Shown: piece after piece, positions 58,431 through 64,000 of the stretch
How the letters are laid out: each line of letters starts with the position of its first letter
Position numbering within the stretch: the stretch's first letter is position 1
Assembly (NCBI GenBank): GCA_033807695.1
Contig: CM066301.1
Location: forward strand, 4,216,001 to 4,280,000
Origin: Daedaleopsis sinensis
Lineage: Eukaryota; Basidiomycota; Agaricomycetes; Polyporales; Polyporaceae
DNA: 64,000 nt
Reading direction: 5' to 3'
Made by a program: the position numbers and the translations under genes
Notes under the pieces: model-generated
The model's input: the letters and a program-made list of their open reading frames with translations, nothing else
Told to the model about the DNA's origin: nothing
Database searches by the model: none

Positions 58431-61400
58431 TCACAATTTGATGAATGACGTGTCCATGCCGTTTGAAAAGTCCCAGATGCATATGCGCTGTGGATAGAAG
58501 CGAGCAGCGTCAGCAAGCATCCGTTTTATTCGCCGATGCGGAGCGGATCCATACCTGGTCCTCACCGCACGATACGATCTACAGACCGCGGTGGATGATG
58601 TCAGCGCATTCAGGGACGCGATGGCAACTTGTCGCGGACGAACCTTTGTGCAGTCGAAGCCCACACAAAAGACTCTGCCGGTATGGCCCCCGGCCAGGTC
58701 GGCGATGAGTGCACCCGTGTGACGGTCCCAAACCTATGCACGATGAGTAATGTCGCGCGTGCGAAGATTTCAGCGCGAAGTGGCTGCACAAACCTTCACC
58801 GTAAAGTCATAACTCCCACTGACGACGAGATCCGTGCCCAGAGCCACACTCCGCACTAGATCCTCGTGAGCCCGCCGCCGAGGCTGCGGCGGCGCCTGCG
58901 ATTTCTCTCTAGTAGATGTATTGCTCCCGCAGGCATCGCACACCACAGTACTTCCCGGGCGACTTGCGGCAGGTGGCTTGATGTCGGTCACGGGGACGGG
59001 GGATGTCGACCAGCCCTGCCTAGTGTAGATGTCCACGAGCCGTACGTGCTTATCCGAAGAGCCCGATAAGACGAATGGATGTTTGAAATCGCACGAAGCG
59101 ATCCTGGCGTGTTCGCGAAAATCAGTGTCAAGCCGTAAAGAAGCCCGTCGGCGTACATACCCACGGCGATGGTGGTTCTCGATCGACCGGAGCAGCGCAC
59201 CCGTCTCTGCGTCCCACATCCGCAGGGAACGGTCCCCAGATGCGGAGATGATGTAGTTGCTCGAGATCGAGACCGCGTTCACGGCTGCGCGGTGCTCCTG
59301 GAACACATGCTGCGGATTCAGGTCAGGAAAAAGATATGTCCGGACCGTCCTGTCTGCAGAGACGTCAGCTAGCGCGATCGTATGCGCACACAATAGAGGG
59401 ACCAACCCTTGGAACACGACACTAGCCTCTTGTCATCGAAACGGACGCAGAGCACGCTGTCTTCATGCGCCCGAATAGTCTTCATCGCCCGGTCCTTCGC
59501 GAGATCCCATACCACCACCCGGCGATCGCTGCTGGCGCTAGCGAGCAGGCCGCGGTGGACGTATATGCTCAACACACTGCTCTCGTGCACGCCTTCGAGC
59601 ACGCGGATGACCGATCCCTTGTTGAGATCCCACTCGCGTATCGAGCGATCCTTGGAGCCCGTAAACAGCACTTGGGTGCCCGTCTCGGGGTAAGTATACA
59701 GCTGCGCGCAGTATATGGTGCTCGTGTGCGCGTTGGGCGCGCCGCGGGTTTGGAGATTCGACAGCGTGTACGAGCCTGCGGCAAAACGGTTGCGTAGTTT
59801 GACATGCGTTAGGTGGAGGAGCCTGTAGTCGGGTTTCATGTGTGGATGCCGTGACGCAGCCGGAGCCTGGAGAACTGCTGGCGAAGAATGACGCGTGCGG
59901 GGTGGTCGTTGGGGGCGCGATGAGGTCGGAGAGGGTCCCTGGACCGCGGCACAGAGTATGTGCGTCGACACTGACAAATGGGTCGCGGCCGCCGATGTAG
60001 ATGGTACAGGAGATTCAGAGCGCATGATTATGTCTTCGTCGGCATCCATAACGAAGCCCGAATCATCTACTTGCATCAGTTCATCCTCTTCGTCGCCCAT
60101 GCCTTCATCGACGGAATCCAAACCGGCCGCTGGCTGCTCTTGACCGTGGCAGGTGCCGGATTGGAACTGAAACATGTCTGGAGTCATGCGCCACTCCCAC
60201 TTACGTTCCAGGCAGAGGGCCTTCCATAGAGACTGGTCGTTCGCGAGCGCACGCCACCGCTTGCAGACCGATGCGCATGTGAGGAGAGACTGGTACGGAA
60301 GGTAAGAAAATACATCCAGTGCAACTTCGGTAGGGAGATGCTGCGATGAGGAAAGGATCAATGTCAGTACAACGTCGACACACGATAAGAAGTGATAATG
60401 CAAGTAGACGGGAACAGTATACGATACTCTCACTCCTTTAAACTTCACGAACCCCCTTACAATGAGGATCACGTCCGCGTATGACAACATCCAGTTACTA
60501 CCGCTGGAAGCATGTTGCACTGTTGATGCAACATCCTATTGCTTAGTGTGTACCAGTGGCTTTCGCGAGCCTTGTGATACAAGATTCGTCCTCCATCGTG
60601 CAAGAGTATGCGCACGAAAGTCGCACATGGTTCATGCAAAGCGCTGACTCACCGAGTCGCGTCCGCTAGAGTCTCAATGTCGATCGTAAATAACCGCTCC
60701 GGGAGAGACCCCGCCCATGGCCTTAGGAAGGTCTATGTAGGCAGATCGAAAGGGGGACTTCAAGAAGACATGGGCGGGAGCACTCTGGGGACGATCGATG
60801 CTGATGCCAATGATGCTACGATTCCCGATATCTACATGAAAGTGATCAGGACGTAGCATCAATGGCTTAACCTCCAGCCCCTAGGCATTCCGTAGGCTGC
60901 CGACCAACCTTTGTGGGGATATCCAGGAGGCACTTTCGCGGTGAAGCTGGAGGCCGCATAGCGACATAGTATAACCCCCCTATCTCAGCGGGACTTAGCA
61001 GGTGTTGTAATGTCTCTGTTTGCCCTGCCTTTTACCTTGGGGACATCGAGAGACATCTTACAACATCTGGTAATGAAGGATTGTGGAAACGTTGGTTCTT
61101 CTTGTGCGCGTTCCAAAGTGCACACCACGAGAAAGCAGCAACGAATACCGATGTACGGGATCGAGTACTCACCCCGACGATGTCCACCTTGAGCAGTGGC
61201 GCGATCCTGCTTTGCAACACAGCGAGACTCGACCTCGGCAGCGACTTGAGGATCTTGTACGCGATTTCTGTGGTCGTGCGTTGGGGGCGGAAACAGACCG
61301 CGAGACTCTTCTGAGCGCGCCAGGCTAAATTCAATCATGGAATGAGAGCATACCTTCCCGCTCGCGGACTGAGCGCGTCGCGAAGCGTCCACCACTACTT

Positions 61401-61474
61401 CTCTTCGTAATAGCCTGCGCGGCAGGCGTCAACGCCGTCCCGTCGGTGTGTCCTTCGTCAGCATTGGAGGCCAT
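58431..61474 (-). CDS. F-box/WD40 protein, probable SCF substrate receptor
   Basis: Secure exons: 60340-59407, 59353-59161, 59103-58794, 58733-58644, 58578-58555 (24 nt) and 58487-58431; together 535 residues. F-box: HLPTEVALDVFSYLPYQSLLTCASVCKRW. WD40 repeats follow (VLFTGSKDRSIREWD, LLASASSDRRVVVWD, YIISASGDRSLRMWD, FVLSGSSDKHVRLVD, LVVSGSYDFTVKVWD, IVSCGEDQRICIWDF). An upstream exon ending at 61173 encodes TTTEIAYKILKSLPRSSL and RIAPLLKVDIVG, the segment that precedes the F-box in related proteins; it joins by an intron of about 832 bp. A start at 61474 (MASNADEGHTDG) is likely, but the splice near 61340 is unresolved. A short in-phase frame at 60490-60461 could be an alternative first exon. 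Confidence 0.82.
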
Positions 61475-61887
61475 TCGGACGGCGTCGCGAGCTCGAGTAG
61501 TGGGTCGTACTGTCGGGAGGAGATGGTGGCGGAGAGCATGTCGGCTGTAGATCCTTGTAATAATCTTCTACTACTAGAGAAGGCTAGCTTTGTGGTCTCC
61601 ATGCGACTCTAGCGCCCCGCGCCGGCCACGCGCGGTCCGCATGTTATTATGCAGTTCCGGGTTCCATGGACGACCGATGTAAGTACATGGTATTGGCAGA
61701 CTAGACCGCGGCGGCGGAGAAGCATCCAAAATTATTGAATCCTGAGATTGCAAAGTAGCTATATATGTGCACAGACAAATTATGTGCGGCTCAATGCCCA
61801 AGGGCCAAAGAGCACTAGGAGACTCGCTCCCACCTCCGACTAAATACCCTGACAGATCTATAGTGACGGTATATGGATAGGCTGTGA
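61475..61887. other. Intergenic
   Basis: About 400 bp, no gene recognised. Confidence 0.45.
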
Positions 61888-63235
61888 TCACGAGCAGTTA
61901 ACGGCCAGCTTCCCTCTCTGTACCGCTCGGGGAAGTTGCCTCATAACGGCCGCGCGGATCTCGCTGGGATCGTTCTGCGGGTGCAGCGCGCGGTTGACGG
62001 TGATGGCTAGCACGACGTCGACGTGCGCCGGGCGGGCGAGGAACTCGTCGAGTTGCGTCCACTCGAAGCACGGCAGCACGTCGTTGCGGAGGACCAGCAT
62101 GGAGAGGGAGAGCTTCTCCAGCTGCGTCGATCGCAGCTCGGCGAGCAACGCTGACGTCCAGGCTACAGAGCCTGGAAGAACCAGCCCGTCGATCTCCAGC
62201 GTGCGCAGACTGGTGTTATGACGCAATGTAGGGATGTTTTGCTCGACTGGACGGCAAAGTCGTCAGTACATGAATCACGCACATTCCGAGCCGCATGACC
62301 CAATGGAAAGTCGGGATACCACTCTGTTACACCGTGATTGATATATAGACGCGACTTCCATGTCTCACAGAGGGAGGCTGCCTCGTCAAGACATGAGAGG
62401 CATGTCCAGATATCCTTCACGATGCGAACGAGAGTTGACAACTAACTATCAGCGACCCAGGTGTTCGTGTGTGCTCACCTTCTATAGTCGTTGGGAGCTC
62501 CACGTACAAGTGCTGCAGCGCCGGACCGCATACGCGGAAGAGAGCATCAAGGACGTCCATGCTGTCCCGCTCCCGCCATCGGATAAGAAGCGAGCGGATG
62601 GCGACTTCGCCGAGGTCCGCCGAGGGAAGGAGCCATCCGCGGACAATCGACGATGCCGCCCACGAATCGACCACAAGCCGACGCAGCTGCAGCGGGGACA
62701 TCGTCGGGACCATCGGGTACGCGGGCGGGGTGTTGTTCCCCCAGCCGACGCGGTGGAAGCCCAAGACCGTGGCGTTGCACGCGGCGGAGAGGAACGTCTG
62801 CACGTCGACGAAGTGGTCGAAGTAGACGTTGTTGCACACGACCCGCGTGAGCTTCCCGAACGCCGCGAGCTCGGCCGGGGCGCAGCGCTGGAGCGAGACG
62901 TAGTGCAGGCCGACGAGCTCGAGGGTGTCGAGGCGCTCGAGCCGCGCGACGAGGGTGGGCACGCGGCTCACCCAGCTTTGGGCGTACGGGGTGCTCATCG
63001 GCTCGGTGACGGAGAGCGTGCGGATGTAGCGTGTGACGTCCGGGCAGGAGTCGAGGAAGGCTTCGAAGCGGTCGCAGCATCGGCCGCCGATGAGACGTTG
63101 GTCATGGAAGAGATGGGTGCGTGCAGAGGGCAGGCATGCATGGCTCGCAAGGGCGCATGCAGCGAGGGCCTTGGTGTCGCTCCTGAGCTCGTCGATGACC
63201 TGGTCGATGAGCTCCTGTGGAAGCTCGAGTGCCAT
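61888..63235 (-). CDS. F-box/LRR-like protein
   Basis: Two exons (63235-62479, 62246-61888) and a 232 bp intron give 371 residues. The F-box is at the N-terminus: LELPQELIDQVIDELRSD, followed by LAACALASHACLPSARTHLF. Irregular leucine-rich segments: LERLDTLELVGLHY, FGKLTRVVCNNVYF, LRRLVVDSW, LQHLYVELPT, LRTLEIDGLVLP, LEKLSLSMLV. Probable SCF substrate adaptor; target unknown. The upstream frame is open without another ATG that fits better than 63235. Confidence 0.85.
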
Positions 63236-63693
63236 GATCCGTGTATGTGGCCAACTCGACCAAGTCGACGTCTCTGCAGCTGTAGATATCGGTAACTTGT
63301 CAGGATCACTAGTATCCCTTTGGGCAGCTGGGTAGGTACTCACCTGCGCACGGACTAACCCCTACCTATAGCACCAGCAAGATGATGGTCTGGAAGATCC
63401 CTCGTTGGCGGGCATGCCCCAGAATTTGTACATTGTCATGGCACGATCGCGAGAGTGGTGGCGGTCAGCGATAGGAGGCTTTTAGTCTGAGAACCCACCG
63501 CTAAATGGTTCTTACTGATATCAGAAAGCGCTATAACAACCGGGGAAAGGGTGGTAATCGGAGTATGAAACCTGGATTAGAAGCACCCTTACTTCCCGGT
63601 AATAACAGAAAGCTGGGCGTTTCCACCTGACAGCGCTGTTGTCGTCCACCTCCATCCCGCTCCCACCTCCCGTTGCCGTACCCACCCTCCGCC
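63236..63693. other. Divergent promoter region
   Basis: Between the F-box/LRR gene and the septin; contains a T/C-rich stretch upstream of the septin ATG. No gene. Confidence 0.45.
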
Positions 63694-64000
63694 ATGGCCA
63701 CCGCTGAAGAGATCCGTGCCAACTCCTACGTCGGCTTCGACACCATCACCCAGCAGATCGAGCACAAGCTCCTCAAGCGTGGTTTCCAGTTCAATGTCAT
63801 CGTCGTCGGTGCGTCTCCAATCCCAATCCCAATCGCATTCACGCGTCCTTGCTCACTCGCGTCGACGTGTCTCCAGGCCAGACTGGTCTCGGAAAGTCGA
63901 CGCTCATTAACACCATCTTTGCGTCGCACCTCATCGACTCCAAGGGCCGTTTCGACGCGGACGAGCCCGTGAGGCAGACGACTGAGATTCACCCCGTCTC
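63694..64000 (+). CDS. CDC10: Septin, CDC10-type, 3' end outside window
   Basis: Exon 63694-63808, 68 bp intron (63809-63876), exon from 63877 to the window end. Start ATG at 63694 in a Kozak-like ccgccATGg. Septins are GTP-binding proteins that form filaments at septa and hyphal necks. SYVGFDTITQQIEHKLLKRG and FQFNVIVVGQTGLGKSTLIN (P-loop GQTGLGKS, split by the intron) are close to Cdc10-group septins; the short N-terminus (about 13 residues before YVGF) also fits that group. The rest of the GTPase domain is beyond the window. Confidence 0.93.

Noticed and set aside
60461..60490. A simple first exon MLSYADVILI for the F-box/WD40 gene
   Set aside because: Possible, but the upstream exon ending at 61173 encodes the segment that normally precedes the F-box, so I prefer that as the N-terminal part.

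Overview
This is nuclear DNA of a filamentous basidiomycete. The genes are split by many short GT-AG introns (about 46-120 bp). Several families are typical of Agaricomycetes: DUF6535 membrane protein, many F-box/LRR proteins, a basidiomycete-type sesquiterpene synthase, C2H2/RING proteins and a Helitron. The mix recalls Polyporales wood-decay fungi, but that is an inference from family content, not a species identification. Exon structures were built by hand from frame continuity, splice sites and family motifs. Where a full coding sequence could be assembled, its length is a multiple of three.

The left third (1-22.5 kb) looks like an accessory region. It holds the 3' part of a CLK/LAMMER-type kinase; a convergent pair of paralogous proteins with a degenerate nucleotidyltransferase-like pattern (2.5-5.3 kb); an unbroken 1927-codon Helitron RepHel gene (5.7-11.5 kb); a divergent ribonucleotide reductase small subunit whose tail appears frameshifted (12.3-13.4 kb); a duplicated pair of unrecognised gene families at 15.3-21.1 kb (A/D and B/C); and a broken, intron-containing copy of mitochondrial NAD-isocitrate dehydrogenase subunit 1 (21.5-22.4 kb).

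The middle (23-45 kb) is rich in proteins of ubiquitin-ligase type: F-box or F-box/LRR-like genes at 23.0, 28.9, 34.9 and 37.0 kb, a C2H2-RING protein at 24.7-26.6 kb, a RING/coiled-coil protein at 27.5 kb and a membrane RING-H2 protein at 40-42 kb. Among them lie a DUF6535 protein, the mitochondrial import motor subunit PAM17 and a multi-pass membrane protein next to a repeat-rich kilobase (44.2-45.2 kb).

The right third (45-64 kb) is mostly conserved housekeeping sequence: ATP synthase beta (minus) and amidophosphoribosyltransferase (plus) share a divergent promoter region, followed by a SNF2-family ATPase, a sesquiterpene synthase with a 9-nt exon, an F-box/WD40 protein, an F-box/LRR protein and the start of a CDC10-type septin. 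The most unusual points are the duplicated two-family module, the start codon split by an intron in the purine gene, the 9-nt exon that supplies the first metal-binding Asn of the terpene synthase, and the IDH1 relic.
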